Positions 1 to 6,911 of a stretch of DNA of 40,069 bases are shown here, piece by piece. Location of the stretch: positions 5,132,142 through 5,172,210 of the forward strand of contig NZ_VJOK01000001.1 in the NCBI RefSeq assembly GCF_013302895.1, in the 5' to 3' direction. A model generated the notes under the pieces. That model did not search any database. It saw only the letters and a program-made list of their open reading frames with translations, and was not told where the DNA came from. The stretch's first letter is position 1; each line of letters starts with the position of its first letter. The DNA comes from Streptomyces albus subsp. chlorinus. Its GTDB lineage: Bacteria; Actinomycetota; Actinomycetes; Streptomycetales; Streptomycetaceae. The position numbers were made by a program, and so were the translations under genes.

Positions 1-448
1 GTGCCCGCGCGTCGCCCCGGTAGAGGGTGGCCAGCGGCAGCGGAAGCGTCGGCGCCCCGGCGGCAGCGGCGGCGATCACCTCGTGGTGGGCGCGGGCGCA
101 GCGCTCCAGCTCCACGCGGTCCGCCAGCCGTTCGCGCAGGGCGTCCTCGGTGAACGCCGCCGCCGGGACGTCCTGGACCACGGCCGTCAGCTCTCCGAAA
201 GGCAGCAGCCGCAGAGGCGTCCCGGGCGCGTGGCCCGGGAGCCCGGTCAGCGCCGCCGCGTCGCAGCCCCGGCCTACGGCGAACACATAGGTGGCGACCC
301 CGGCCTCCGCCCCTGTCCTGTCCGGCGTTCCGGGACCGGCTGACGTGTCCGCCCCGGCCGACGTCCCCTCCTCCGCGGCCGGGGCACGGCCGGCGGTCGC
401 GTCGGGGGGCGTGAGGGTGTCGGGTGCCGTCCCCGTCGTCCGGCTCAT
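1..448 (-). CDS. gvpL: GvpL/GvpF-family gas vesicle protein, 5' part only
   Basis: The reverse strand stays open from an ATG at 448 to the window edge (149 codons); the 3' part is missing. After a Pro/Ala/Thr/Gly-rich leader of about 50 residues it reads TYVFAVGRGCDAAAL, then LRLLPFGELTAVVQDVPAAAF, then a helical stretch with AHHEVIAAAAAGAPTLPLPL. This matches the start of GvpF/GvpL proteins (compare YVYGIV and LLPVGELAAVVSDVP in the gvpF gene of this operon). GvpL is an accessory protein of gas-vesicle assembly. The ATG overlaps the gvpJ stop as ATGA, so the two are translationally coupled. The order O-A-F-G-Y-Z-J-L is the usual Streptomyces one, and gvpS and gvpK would be expected next, outside the window. 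The identification rests on the N-terminus and on the operon position. Confidence 0.85.
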   Translation of the reverse strand, partial: MSRTTGTAPDTLTPPDATAGRAPAAEEGTSAGADTSAGPGTPDRTGAEAGVATYVFAVGRGCDAAALTGLPGHAPGTPLRLLPFGELTAVVQDVPAAAFTEDALRERLADRVELERCARAHHEVIAAAAAGAPTLPLPLATLYRGDARA

Positions 449-870
449 CTGGGGTGTCCCTCCTTCACGTGCTGCCAGGCGTGGGTGCGGCTCGCGTCCC
501 AGCCCGCGTCCCGGTGCCCACCGGTGCCGTGTCCGCCCGGTGCCTGGTCCGCATCGCCGCGCTCCAGCTCGGCGATCCGCTCCCGCAGGCGCTGGTTCTC
601 CTCCTCGACGGCGTCCCGGTGGGCGCGGGTCGAGAGCGCCGGGTCGGTCTCCCACCAGTTGATCCCAGCTTTCTTCGCCGTCTCCACCGACGCGACGAAC
701 AGCCGCAGCCGGATGGTGAGCAGCTCGATGTCCAGCAGGTCGATCTTGATGTCCCCGGCGATCACGATGCCCTTGTCCAGGACCCGTTCGAGGATGTCGG
801 CCAGGTTGGCCGGTCCGGACGGGGTCGAGGGAGCGTGCGAGAGGGGCCGCTCGACGGTGTGTTCGCTCAC
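445..870 (-). CDS. gvpJ: Gas vesicle structural-family protein GvpJ
   Basis: 141 residues with a GTG start. Residues about 22-75 are a GvpA/J/M domain: LADILERVLDKGIVIAGDIK followed by IDLLDIELLTIRLRLFVASV and AKKAGINWW. These are the amphipathic helices and beta strands of the gas-vesicle shell family. The C-terminal third holds a short coiled-coil-like segment (EEENQRLRERIAELERGD) and then a Gly/His-rich tail. GvpJ is a minor shell or nucleation component rather than the main rib protein; the main GvpA-like protein is at 3921-4451. It follows gvpZ by 12 nt and overlaps gvpL by 4 nt. GvpJ and GvpS are both GvpA paralogues, and the J assignment depends on position upstream of gvpL and on the coiled-coil tail. 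Confidence 0.85.
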   Translation of the reverse strand: MSEHTVERPLSHAPSTPSGPANLADILERVLDKGIVIAGDIKIDLLDIELLTIRLRLFVASVETAKKAGINWWETDPALSTRAHRDAVEEENQRLRERIAELERGDADQAPGGHGTGGHRDAGWDASRTHAWQHVKEGHPR

Positions 871-882
871 GGCCGCTCCGCC

Positions 883-1929
883 TCACCGCGCGTCATCGTG
901 GTCCTCCTCCTCGTCTTCCTCTTCCTCGTCGCCCTCGTCGCCCTCGTCGGCCTCGTATTCCTCGTCCTCGCGGCCGTCTTCGTTCTCGTCCTCGCCCTCG
1001 TAGTCGTCCTCGTCACCCTCGCCGTCGCCCTCCTCATCGAAGTCCTCCTCGGGCTCCTGGTCCTCCCGGTCCTCCCGTTCCTCTTCCTCCTCCTGCCGGA
1101 CGACCTCGTCGTGGCCGCGGACGACCTCGCCGTCGCGGATCTCGCCGCGCCAGCCCTCCACCTCCTCGGCTTTGAGGGTCACGTAGCGCTGGAAGTGCTT
1201 GAGGTCGAGGCGGAGCCGCCGGCCCTGGGCGCGCCAGATGTTGCCGGTCTTCTCCACGAATCCGGACGGGTAGTACTCGCAGACCACCGTGACGCGGGTC
1301 AGGTTCTCGTCGAGGCGGTGGAAGCTGACGGCGCCCTGGGTGGTGCCCTTCGAACCCTCGGAGGTCCACTGGATGCGCTTGTCGGGGATCTGCTCCTGGA
1401 CCGTCGCCTCGTAGCCGCGGGACGAGGGCCAGACGCGCACCTTCCAGGACGTCTTGGTCTCGTCCTCCTCGTCCTTGCGGACGCTGCTCACGCCGTTCAT
1501 GAAGCTGCCGAAGTCCTCGTACTGCGTGAACTGGTTGTAGACCACGCGCAGCGGACGGCCGATGTCGACGTGTTCGATGATGTTGATGGCCTTCAGGTCC
1601 CCGGGCTTGCGGTCGCCCGAGGCGCCGACCGCCTCCTTGGCCTTGCCGACGGCCTTGTCCTTGGCGCCCTTGGCCTTCTCCTTCGCGAACGCCTTCACGG
1701 GGTTCTCGCCCTGCGCCGCGCGGGACGCCACACCGGCGAGCCCGCCGCCGTCACCGTCGCCGCCTCCCGCCTTGGCCAGCAGCTTGCCCGGCTCCGCGAC
1801 GTCCGTCAGCTTGTCGGTGACCTTTCCGACCACCTGCCGGCCGACCGCGCCGAGGTACTCCAGGAACTCTTCCCGCAACTGCTGCAGGGGCGAGTCGCCG
1901 TCTCCCGTGTGCTTGCTCTGTGCGGCCAT
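883..1929 (-). CDS. gvpZ: GvpZ-like SRPBCC (polyketide cyclase/START-like) protein with acidic tail
   Basis: 348 residues in three parts. The N-terminal about 110 residues are Gly/Lys/Ala-rich and helical. About 112-260 is an SRPBCC (cyclase/dehydrase) fold: AINIIEHVDIGRPLRVVYNQ, then the typical WP...RGYEATVQEQIPDKRIQWTSEG pattern and VSFHRLDENLTRVTVVCEYYP. The last about 75 residues are almost entirely Asp/Glu/Gly. In Streptomyces gvp clusters an SRPBCC protein named GvpZ sits between gvpY and gvpJ; its biochemical role is not established. The SRPBCC fold suggests binding of a hydrophobic ligand or protein surface, which is inference. It lies 5 nt after gvpY. The acidic tail may keep a hydrophobic partner soluble or may be disordered. 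Confidence 0.8.
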   Translation of the reverse strand: MAAQSKHTGDGDSPLQQLREEFLEYLGAVGRQVVGKVTDKLTDVAEPGKLLAKAGGGDGDGGGLAGVASRAAQGENPVKAFAKEKAKGAKDKAVGKAKEAVGASGDRKPGDLKAINIIEHVDIGRPLRVVYNQFTQYEDFGSFMNGVSSVRKDEEDETKTSWKVRVWPSSRGYEATVQEQIPDKRIQWTSEGSKGTTQGAVSFHRLDENLTRVTVVCEYYPSGFVEKTGNIWRAQGRRLRLDLKHFQRYVTLKAEEVEGWRGEIRDGEVVRGHDEVVRQEEEEEREDREDQEPEEDFDEEGDGEGDEDDYEGEDENEDGREDEEYEADEGDEGDEEEEDEEEDHDDAR

Positions 1930-1934
1930 GGCGC

Positions 1935-2573
1935 CTACCTCCTGGCCGACCGGTCGGCGGGCCGCTTGGCCGCACGTCTGCCGGGACGGTCACCGGGCGG
2001 TGACTTCCTGCCGGTACCGCCGGACGAGGACTTCGCACCGGGACGAGGCGACGCCGCCTTCTTCCGCGGCCGCTCGCCCGACGCCCGGTCCCCCCGGCCC
2101 TTGTGGCCCTCTCCCGCGCCCCCGCCGCTGCCCGCGCTCCCGTCCTCGGCCCTGTCCCCGCCTTCGCCCCTGTCGCGGTCCTCGTCCTGGTCCCCGCCCC
2201 CGTTCTCCTCCCCGTCCCCGTTCTCGTCCTCGTCCTCGGCCCGGTCCCGCGGTCCGCCGCCCCCGGAGAGCCGGTCGGTGCGTTCGCGGAGCGCGTCGGT
2301 CAGGGCCTCGATGCGGCGGTTGGCCAGCGAGCTGACCGCCGTCCGCGCGGCGTCGGCCAACTGGTCCCGGACCTGCTCGGTCAGCTCCTCGAACTGCGGC
2401 GTCTCGGCGGCCTTGCGGACGCCCTTCTCCAGCAGATGCTTCGGGTCGAGCCCGAGCCGGCGCCCCGCCACCAGCGAGGCGAGGGCCAGGGCCAGCTTCG
2501 CTTTCCTGGTACGGCCGAGGAAGTAGCCGCCGGCGGTGGCGACGAGGACGGCCGTCTTGCGACTGTCGGTCAT
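1935..2573 (-). CDS. gvpY: GvpY-like small helical protein with charged C-terminal tail
   Basis: 212 residues from an ATG that overlaps the gvpG stop (ATGA). Residues about 1-115 contain a short hydrophobic/glycine segment (VLVATAGGYFLGRTRKAKLALALA) and then predicted helices (LLEKGVRKAAETPQFEELTE, RRIEALTDALRERTDRL). From about 116 the sequence is a low-complexity Glu/Asp/Gly run that becomes Arg/Lys/Pro-rich at the end, so it is a charged polyampholyte. I recognise it mainly by operon position: in Streptomyces gvp clusters a poorly characterised protein called GvpY follows gvpG. No catalytic motif is visible. An upstream in-frame ATG would add about 116 residues lying within gvpG in another frame, so I rejected it. 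Confidence 0.7.
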   Translation of the reverse strand: MTDSRKTAVLVATAGGYFLGRTRKAKLALALASLVAGRRLGLDPKHLLEKGVRKAAETPQFEELTEQVRDQLADAARTAVSSLANRRIEALTDALRERTDRLSGGGGPRDRAEDEDENGDGEENGGGDQDEDRDRGEGGDRAEDGSAGSGGGAGEGHKGRGDRASGERPRKKAASPRPGAKSSSGGTGRKSPPGDRPGRRAAKRPADRSARR

Positions 2574-2977
2574 GACTGGTTCCTTGGGGCTCGGTCCGGC
2601 TCGGTTCCTGATGTCGTCTCCCCCGGCTCCGCGCGCGGCCGCGTCTCCGGTTCCGGGGACGTCTCCGCGCCCGGTTCCGTCGACGTCCTCGCGTCCTGCG
2701 GGGCCGTGTCGTCGTCGGTGGTGCACACCCGGGTGCGGGTCACCGCGGTCGGCGCGCGCCGCTCCAGCAGGTCGAGCAGCCGCTCCTCCTCCCGCTCGAA
2801 CTCCTCCTCGGTGATCTCGCCGTCCTCGAAGGCCCGGTTGAGCGCGCCCAGCCGGGCCCGCAGCGTGGCCGGGTCGGTCAGCTCCTTCTCCGCGGTCTCC
2901 AGCAGCCGGCCCGCCACCCACTCGACCCCGCGTACGGGGGCCAGCGGCAGCAGGAGCACACCGCTCAACAGTCCCAC
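2570..2977 (-). CDS. gvpG: Gas vesicle protein GvpG
   Basis: 135 residues with a GTG start at 2977, 1 nt from the gvpF stop. The family signature is at the N-terminus: a hydrophobic LLSGVLLLPLAPVRGVEWVA followed by a helical acidic segment with LETAEKELTDPATLRARLGA and FEDGEITEEEFEREEERLLD. GvpG is a small accessory protein found in nearly all gas-vesicle clusters next to gvpF and gvpL, where it helps early shell assembly. The last about 55 residues are Thr/Glu/Pro-rich and probably disordered, making it longer than the roughly 80-100 residues usual for GvpG. It ends in an ATGA overlap with gvpY. Confidence 0.9.
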   Translation of the reverse strand: MGLLSGVLLLPLAPVRGVEWVAGRLLETAEKELTDPATLRARLGALNRAFEDGEITEEEFEREEERLLDLLERRAPTAVTRTRVCTTDDDTAPQDARTSTEPGAETSPEPETRPRAEPGETTSGTEPDRAPRNQS

Positions 2978-2978
2978 C

Positions 2979-3917
2979 TCAGCCTCCGACGGCCGCGTGC
3001 CCGGCCTTCGCCGGTGCGGGCTCGGGGCGTTCGCCCTCCTGCGGCACGAAGCTGTAGCAGGGCAGCGGGCCCGTCAGCCGCAGCTCCACCCGGTCGCGGT
3101 GGGCGGCGGCGAACCGCTCCACCACCTCGCGGAAGCGCTCGCTCGCCGTGTCCGGGACCAGGAAGGAGCCGTTGAGCACGCAGCCGGGCACGTCCGGGCC
3201 CCGGACGAAGCCGTCGGCGAGGGGGCGCAGTTCGGCCAGTACCGCGTCGGCGGCCGAGGACGCGCGGCGGGCCAGTCCCTCCGCGACCGCCTGGCCGAGC
3301 CGTACGTTGGCCTCGTAGCCGGGCCGGGCGCGCACCTGGGCCATCAGCCGCCGCAGCCCGGGGTCCTCCCTCACCAGCGCCTCCACCTGGGACTGGGCGG
3401 GCATCGCCTTGAGGTTCATCTCGGTGCGGCCGCTGATCCGGGCCAGGGCCGCCAGATGGGTGGGCGCGGCGGCGGCGACGGCCCGTTCCACCGTGGCCGC
3501 GTCCTCGGCGACCATGCCGAACCGCATGGGCAGCACGGGTGCCCCGGTGCCGAGCCGGGTGAGCAGCTCCTGGTGGGCCATCAGGTCCCGGCGCCGCGCC
3601 CGCAGGTCGTCCGGCACATCGCTGACCACCGCCGCGAGTTCGCCCACCGGCAGCAGCCGGACCTGCGCGGGCGGCCGGCCCACGCCGCGCAGCCGGGCGG
3701 GGAGGGCCCGGCCGGCGTGGACGATCCCGTAGACGTACAGCTGTGCGCTGCCGGACGGCTGTGCGGCGCCGCATGGTTGCGTGGTGCCGGGCGGTTGCGT
3801 GGCGCCGGAAGGCTGCGCGGTGCCGGAAGGCTGCGTGGCGCCGGACGGCTGTGCGGTGCCCGGCGTCTGCGGGGTGCCTGTCGGTTGCCCGGCGCCCGGC
3901 GACTGTGCGGTGCCCAT
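2979..3917 (-). CDS. gvpF: Gas vesicle protein GvpF with N-terminal hexapeptide-repeat extension
   Basis: 312 residues. Residues about 61-290 are a standard GvpF/GvpL fold: QLYVYGIVHAG, VRLLPVGELAAVVSDVPDDL, HQELLTRLGTGAPVLPMRFG, then the ferredoxin-like second half ending LTGPLPCYSFV. GvpF is an accessory protein that contacts GvpA and is thought to act in shell nucleation. The start is preceded by about 60 residues made of ten six-residue units of the type G-x-x-Q-P-S, giving the protein a disordered Gly/Gln/Pro/Thr arm that GvpF proteins do not usually need. The ATG lies 3 nt after the gvpA stop, so the genes are cotranscribed. It could be read as GvpL, but position between gvpA and gvpG favours GvpF. 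Confidence 0.9.
   Translation of the reverse strand: MGTAQSPGAGQPTGTPQTPGTAQPSGATQPSGTAQPSGATQPPGTTQPCGAAQPSGSAQLYVYGIVHAGRALPARLRGVGRPPAQVRLLPVGELAAVVSDVPDDLRARRRDLMAHQELLTRLGTGAPVLPMRFGMVAEDAATVERAVAAAAPTHLAALARISGRTEMNLKAMPAQSQVEALVREDPGLRRLMAQVRARPGYEANVRLGQAVAEGLARRASSAADAVLAELRPLADGFVRGPDVPGCVLNGSFLVPDTASERFREVVERFAAAHRDRVELRLTGPLPCYSFVPQEGERPEPAPAKAGHAAVGG
3735..3914 (-). repeat. Ten 18-nt units coding a hexapeptide array in GvpF
   Basis: The first 60 codons after the gvpF start code for GTAQSP GAGQPT GTPQTP and seven further six-residue units such as GTAQPS and GATQPP, so the DNA is an imperfect 18-nt tandem repeat on the reverse strand. The unit is in frame and diverged, and it stops exactly where the conserved YVYGIV strand of GvpF begins. 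Arrays of this kind usually change copy number by slippage. Confidence 0.9.
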
Positions 3918-3920
3918 GCC

Positions 3921-4451
3921 TCAGTCCTCCTCGGTGCGGCGGGCGCGGGTGCGGGTGCCGTTCGTGGCGCGGGTCCGGGTGCGGGTACCGCTCGCGCTGC
4001 GGGTGCCGGTGGTGGAGCGCCGTGCGCGGGGCCGCTCCTCGGCCTCCACAGGTTCCTCCGCCGGCTCCTCCTCCGCGTCCCGGGCGTCGTCCTCGTCCTC
4101 GTCGCCCACCCCGATGGCGTCCTTGACCTTGCCGCCGACCGACTGGACGGCCCGCTTCGCACCGGTCTTCCTGACCCCGCCCGCCATGCTCGAGAAGAGT
4201 TCGGGCACCGTCCTGCTGGCCGCGTCCTGGTTGAGGTCGAGGCGGTTGCAGACCTCGGCGAAGCGCAGATAGGTATCGACACTGGCCACCACGATCCGCG
4301 CGTCGATCTTGAGGATCTCGATCCCCACGAGCGACACCCGCACGAAGATGTCGATCACCATGCCGCGGTCGAGGATGAGTTCGAGGACGTCGTAGAGGGT
4401 CCCGGCTCGCGGGACACACGCCACGGCCTCGGTGTAGGTGGTGGTCGTCAT
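3921..4451 (-). CDS. gvpA: Major gas vesicle shell protein GvpA (C-terminally extended)
   Basis: 176 residues from the ATG at 4451, preceded by GAGAGGAA; longer in-frame starts run into Pro-rich non-conserved sequence. Residues about 17-75 carry the GvpA signature: LYDVLELILDRGMVIDIFVR, VSLVGIEILKIDARIVVASV and DTYLRFAEVCNRLDL. GvpA polymerises into the ribs of the gas-vesicle wall. After the conserved block come a helical segment (VRKTGAKRAVQSVGGKVKDA), an acidic run (DEDEDDARDAEEEPAEEPVE) and a basic Arg/Thr/Ser tail of about 35 residues. Canonical cyanobacterial GvpA is about 70 residues; such tails are known in actinomycete GvpA homologues, and whether these polymerise into true vesicles is unsettled. 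It follows gvpO by 130 bp, a gap that may hold an internal promoter or processing site. Confidence 0.88.
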   Translation of the reverse strand: MTTTTYTEAVACVPRAGTLYDVLELILDRGMVIDIFVRVSLVGIEILKIDARIVVASVDTYLRFAEVCNRLDLNQDAASRTVPELFSSMAGGVRKTGAKRAVQSVGGKVKDAIGVGDEDEDDARDAEEEPAEEPVEAEERPRARRSTTGTRSASGTRTRTRATNGTRTRARRTEED

Positions 4452-4581
4452 GGAGGGTTCCTCTCGGGCGGGGAGGGCACCGGGGACGGGACCGGCGAGG
4501 GGGAGGGGCGGGACGGGAGAGGGCACCGGAGGCGTGGGGGGCACGGGGGGCGGGAGGGAGGAGGGCGGGGTCACGGCCGCC

Positions 4582-4929
4582 TCAGTCGTCGCTCGCGCCG
4601 CGCCGGTACCGCCGGATCCTCCGGTACTGGGTCAGTTCGCCCCGGCCGTCCAGCTCCACCTCGTAGGTGGCCAGCAGGCTGGTCGTGTCGGGGATGCGCG
4701 GCACCTCCAGCACGTCGACGTGCACCCGCCAGCCCTCCTCGGCCCGGCGCACCGCCGAGATGCCCTCGGTGCGGTGGCCGATCAGCCGGTCCAGACCGCG
4801 GCAGGCCCGCCGCGCCGCGTCCTCGGGGCCCCTGACGGAGGAGCCGCCGGAGGAGCCGCTGGCGGAGCGCTTCGAAGAGGAGGCGGACTTGGTCGCCGTC
4901 CGCGTGCGCCGGTCACGTTGCTCAGGCAT
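4582..4929 (-). CDS. gvpO: Gas vesicle protein GvpO
   Basis: 115 residues. The N-terminal about 35 residues are Ser/Arg/Lys-rich and low complexity. The conserved GvpO domain follows: AARRACRGLDRLIGHRTEGI, then GWRVHVDVLEVPRIPDTTSL, LATYEVELDGRGEL and the arginine-rich end YRRIRRYRRGASDD. GvpO is required for vesicle formation in haloarchaea and is the first gene of most Streptomyces gvp clusters. I chose the ATG at 4929 because the sequence upstream in the longer frame is intergenic in character and not GvpO-like. It is the promoter-proximal gene here; the 348-nt region upstream separates it from the divergent beta-lactamase gene. Confidence 0.88.
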   Translation of the reverse strand: MPEQRDRRTRTATKSASSSKRSASGSSGGSSVRGPEDAARRACRGLDRLIGHRTEGISAVRRAEEGWRVHVDVLEVPRIPDTTSLLATYEVELDGRGELTQYRRIRRYRRGASDD

Positions 4930-5020
4930 GACCACAGTCTGTGCACGGCCCCTCGCAGCGCGCACTCGGAGCTGAGCCGTACGGGTCCGCGCTCCGGAGG
5001 CCGGCCCCGCGGCCCGTCCC

Positions 5021-5080
5021 GCTCCCGGCCGGACAGAAGGGCGGTGGCTCCCGGCCGGGCGGAAGTGCGGCGGCTCCCGG
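5021..5080. repeat. 26-bp direct repeats, two and a third copies
   Basis: GCTCCCGG recurs at 5021, 5047 and 5073, exactly 26 bp apart. The first two 26-bp units match over most of their length (GCTCCCGGCCGG, then GAAG and GCGG blocks in the same register), and the third is cut after its first 8 bp. The array lies in the divergent gvpO/beta-lactamase promoter region. Confidence 0.8.
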
Positions 5081-5111
5081 TGACTCATGCGGAAGATGAC
5101 TCATGCGGAAA
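5081..5111. repeat. 16-bp direct repeat in the beta-lactamase upstream region
   Basis: TGACTCATGCGGAAGA at 5081-5096 is followed directly by TGACTCATGCGGAAA at 5097-5111. It starts where the 26-bp repeat array stops. Two tandem 15-16 bp copies upstream of a promoter are compatible with a regulator site; no regulator is known for it. Confidence 0.75.
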
Positions 5112-5136
5112 GCGCATCGTTCGCCGCGATCCGGTC

Positions 5137-5164
5137 TTGGACAGCATGAGTACGGCCGTAAGAG
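5137..5164 (+). promoter_or_regulatory. Possible promoter for the beta-lactamase gene
   Basis: TTGGAC (5137-5142) and TAAGAG (5159-5164) are separated by 16 bp and resemble a housekeeping-sigma promoter. The start site would fall near 5171, leaving about 105 nt of leader before the ATG at 5278. It is a motif match in GC-rich DNA only. Confidence 0.3.
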
Positions 5165-5277
5165 GCTTCCGGCCTGGGCGGACGGTCGTGCGGACGCGGC
5201 CCGGGGCGCCGTGGCGGCGCCGCCGTGCCCGCGTCGCCGCGCCCGTCCCGAACGGTCCCTGGACACCGGAGGTATCG

Positions 5278-6264
5278 ATGACCATGCGTACGACCACGGC
5301 CCGCCGCGCCGTGCTGGGCGCTCTCGGGCTGGCGCTCGTGGTGCCGCTGACGGCCGCCGGCCAGGAGGCGCTGGCCTCCTCCTCCCGGCCCGCCGCGCCG
5401 AACCCCTCCGCCGCGCACGGACACTCCGCCACGCACGCCCTCTCCGCCTCCTCCGCCGTCTCCTCCGCCGCGACGCGGGCGAAGGTGGCCGGCCGGCTCG
5501 CGGAGCTGGAGCGGAAGTTCGACGCCCGGCTGGGGGTGCAGGCCGTGGACACCGGCACGGGACGCCGGGTCGGCTACCACGCCGACGAGCGCTTCGCCTA
5601 CGCCTCCACGCACAAGGCGTTCACGGCCGCCGCCGTGCTGGACAAGTACACGCTCGACGGCCTCGACAAGAAGGAGATCACCGTAAAGGAGAGCGACCCG
5701 GTCGGCCACTCTCCCGTCACCGAGGCGCACGTCGGGGAGAAGCTGACCCTGCGGGAGCTGTGCGAGGCGGCCGTGCGCCAGAGCGACAACGGCGCGGACA
5801 ACATCCTCCTCCGCGACCTGGGCGGGCCCGCGGAGCTCGACGCCTTCCTGGAGGGCCTCGGCGACCACGTCACCCAGGTCAGCCGGTACGAGCCGGACCT
5901 GAACGAGGCGACACCGGGTGACCCGCGGGACACCACCACGCCCCGCGCCTTCACCAAGGACCTGCGGTCCGTGCTGCTGGGGAAGGGCCTCGGCAAGCGG
6001 GAGCGGAAGCAGCTCGACGCCTGGATGCTCAACAGCCCGACCGGAACGAAGCTGATCAGGGCAGGGGTGCCCGAGGACTGGAGCGTCAGCGACAAGAGCG
6101 GCGCGGGCCGGCACGCCAGCCGCAACGACATCGCCGTCGTCCGGCCGCCCGGTAAGGCGCCGATCGTGGTGTCGGTCATGTCCAAGCGCGACGCGTACGA
6201 CGCGCCCTACGACGACCGGCTCGTGTCCGAGGCGGCCACCGTCGTCGCCGACACCCTCGGCTGA
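5278..6264 (+). CDS. bla: Class A (serine) beta-lactamase, secreted
   Basis: 328 residues. All class A landmarks are present: the S-x-x-K box as STHK (Ser110, Lys113), SDN at 169-171, the omega-loop Glu in EPDLNEA (Glu205), and KSG at 273-275 in place of the commoner KTG. It hydrolyses the beta-lactam ring through an acyl-enzyme. The N-terminus (TARRAVLGALGLALVVPLTA) has twin arginines before a hydrophobic core and no lipobox, so Tat export is plausible, as reported for other Streptomyces beta-lactamases. An Ala/Ser/His-rich linker of about 40 residues precedes the enzyme domain. The ATG at 5278 has GGAGG at a good distance; the ATG at 5284 is a weaker choice. It is monocistronic, faces sodN and ends at a strong hairpin. 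No blaR/blaI-type regulator is adjacent. Confidence 0.95.
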   Translation: MTMRTTTARRAVLGALGLALVVPLTAAGQEALASSSRPAAPNPSAAHGHSATHALSASSAVSSAATRAKVAGRLAELERKFDARLGVQAVDTGTGRRVGYHADERFAYASTHKAFTAAAVLDKYTLDGLDKKEITVKESDPVGHSPVTEAHVGEKLTLRELCEAAVRQSDNGADNILLRDLGGPAELDAFLEGLGDHVTQVSRYEPDLNEATPGDPRDTTTPRAFTKDLRSVLLGKGLGKRERKQLDAWMLNSPTGTKLIRAGVPEDWSVSDKSGAGRHASRNDIAVVRPPGKAPIVVSVMSKRDAYDAPYDDRLVSEAATVVADTLG

Positions 6265-6331
6265 CCGGCCCGCGGCACGGAACGCCGCACGGCCTTCCGC
6301 GGGCGGTGACGGCATGTGGACGGCGTGCGAA

Positions 6332-6360
6332 GGGGGCACCCGGGATTCCCGGGTGCCCCC
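6332..6360. terminator. Bidirectional terminator hairpin between bla and sodN
   Basis: A perfect 12-bp stem, GGGGGCACCCGG / CCGGGTGCCCCC, with the five-base loop GATTC. It lies between the converging ends of the beta-lactamase and sodN genes, so it can end both transcripts. There is no clear U-tract, as is usual in Streptomyces. Confidence 0.85.
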
Positions 6361-6421
6361 TGCACGTGGCACCGTGCCCCGCGGCGCGGGGCCGCGGCAG
6401 CGCTGCCGGGCCCGTGCGGGC
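6332..6421 (-). ncRNA. sodN 3'-UTR, candidate source of an s-SodF-type small RNA
   Basis: The 90 nt after the sodN stop fold, on the sodN strand, into three successive hairpins: GGCAGCGCTGCC (6396-6407), GCCCCGC/GCGGGGC (6376-6392) and the terminator at 6332-6360. In Streptomyces coelicolor the 3'-UTR of sodN is processed into a stable RNA of about 90 nt (s-SodF) that base-pairs with sodF mRNA. Position and length fit; I cannot show the pairing because sodF is not in this window. Confidence 0.4.
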
Positions 6422-6817
6422 TCAGCCCTTCTTGGTCTCCCAGAAGATCTTGTCGATCTGGGCGATGTAGTCCAGCGCCTTCTGCCCGGTGGCCGGGTCG
6501 GTGGACCCCTTGGCCGTGCTGAGCGCCTTGAGGGTGTCGTTCACCAGCTGGTGCAGCTCCGGGTACTTCTCGAAGTGCGGGGGCTTGAAGTAGTCGCTCC
6601 ACAGCACCGAGACATGGTGCTTGGCCAGCTCCGCGCGCTCTTCCTTGATGACGGTGGCCCGGGCGCGGAAGTGCGGGTCGTCGTTGGCCTGGTACTTCTC
6701 CTGAATGGCCTTCACGGACTCGGCCTCGATACGGGCCTGCGCGGGGTCGTAGACGCCGCACGGCAGGTCACAATGGGCGCTGACCCGCACCTTGGGTGCG
6801 AACAGTCGGGAGAGCAT
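6422..6817 (-). CDS. sodN: Nickel superoxide dismutase precursor
   Basis: 131 residues, the standard length. The precursor starts MLSRLFAPKVRVSA and is cut after Ala14 to expose the nickel hook HCDLPCGVY (residues 15-23), where His1, Cys2 and Cys6 of the mature enzyme bind Ni. The rest (DPAQARIEAESVKAIQEKYQ, HHVSVLWSDYFKPPHFEKYP, LDYIAQIDKIFWETKKG) is the four-helix bundle of the hexamer. It converts superoxide to peroxide and oxygen in the cytoplasm. I chose ATG 6817: GAGGAAGG sits about 9 nt upstream, whereas it would touch ATG 6826. The maturation protease gene sodX is divergent, 173 bp away. A possible -10 (TAATCT on this strand) lies at 6856-6861. Confidence 0.97.
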   Translation of the reverse strand: MLSRLFAPKVRVSAHCDLPCGVYDPAQARIEAESVKAIQEKYQANDDPHFRARATVIKEERAELAKHHVSVLWSDYFKPPHFEKYPELHQLVNDTLKALSTAKGSTDPATGQKALDYIAQIDKIFWETKKG

Positions 6818-6911
6818 AAAAGCCATCCTTCCTCGTGATCGTCTTCTCACGTGCGAGATTACTCCGTGTGGGAAGCCTTTTCGCGTGTGCCCCCACGGGC
6901 TTAGGACAAAA

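Larger units (their letters stand above)
4930..5277. other. Divergent intergenic region between gvpO and beta-lactamase
   Basis: 348 nt without a convincing gene; it must hold the promoters for the gvp operon (leftward) and for the beta-lactamase (rightward). The centre has two different direct repeats back to back (26-bp and 16-bp periods, listed separately). The part nearest the beta-lactamase has a possible promoter, TTGGAC at 5137-5142 and TAAGAG at 5159-5164. Short open frames across it have no family resemblance. Confidence 0.6.

Noticed and set aside
2103..4835. 910-codon plus-strand frame across the gvp operon
   Set aside because: Spans five minus-strand gvp genes and reads as repetitive Arg/Gly/Ala; the gvp genes have clear family signatures.
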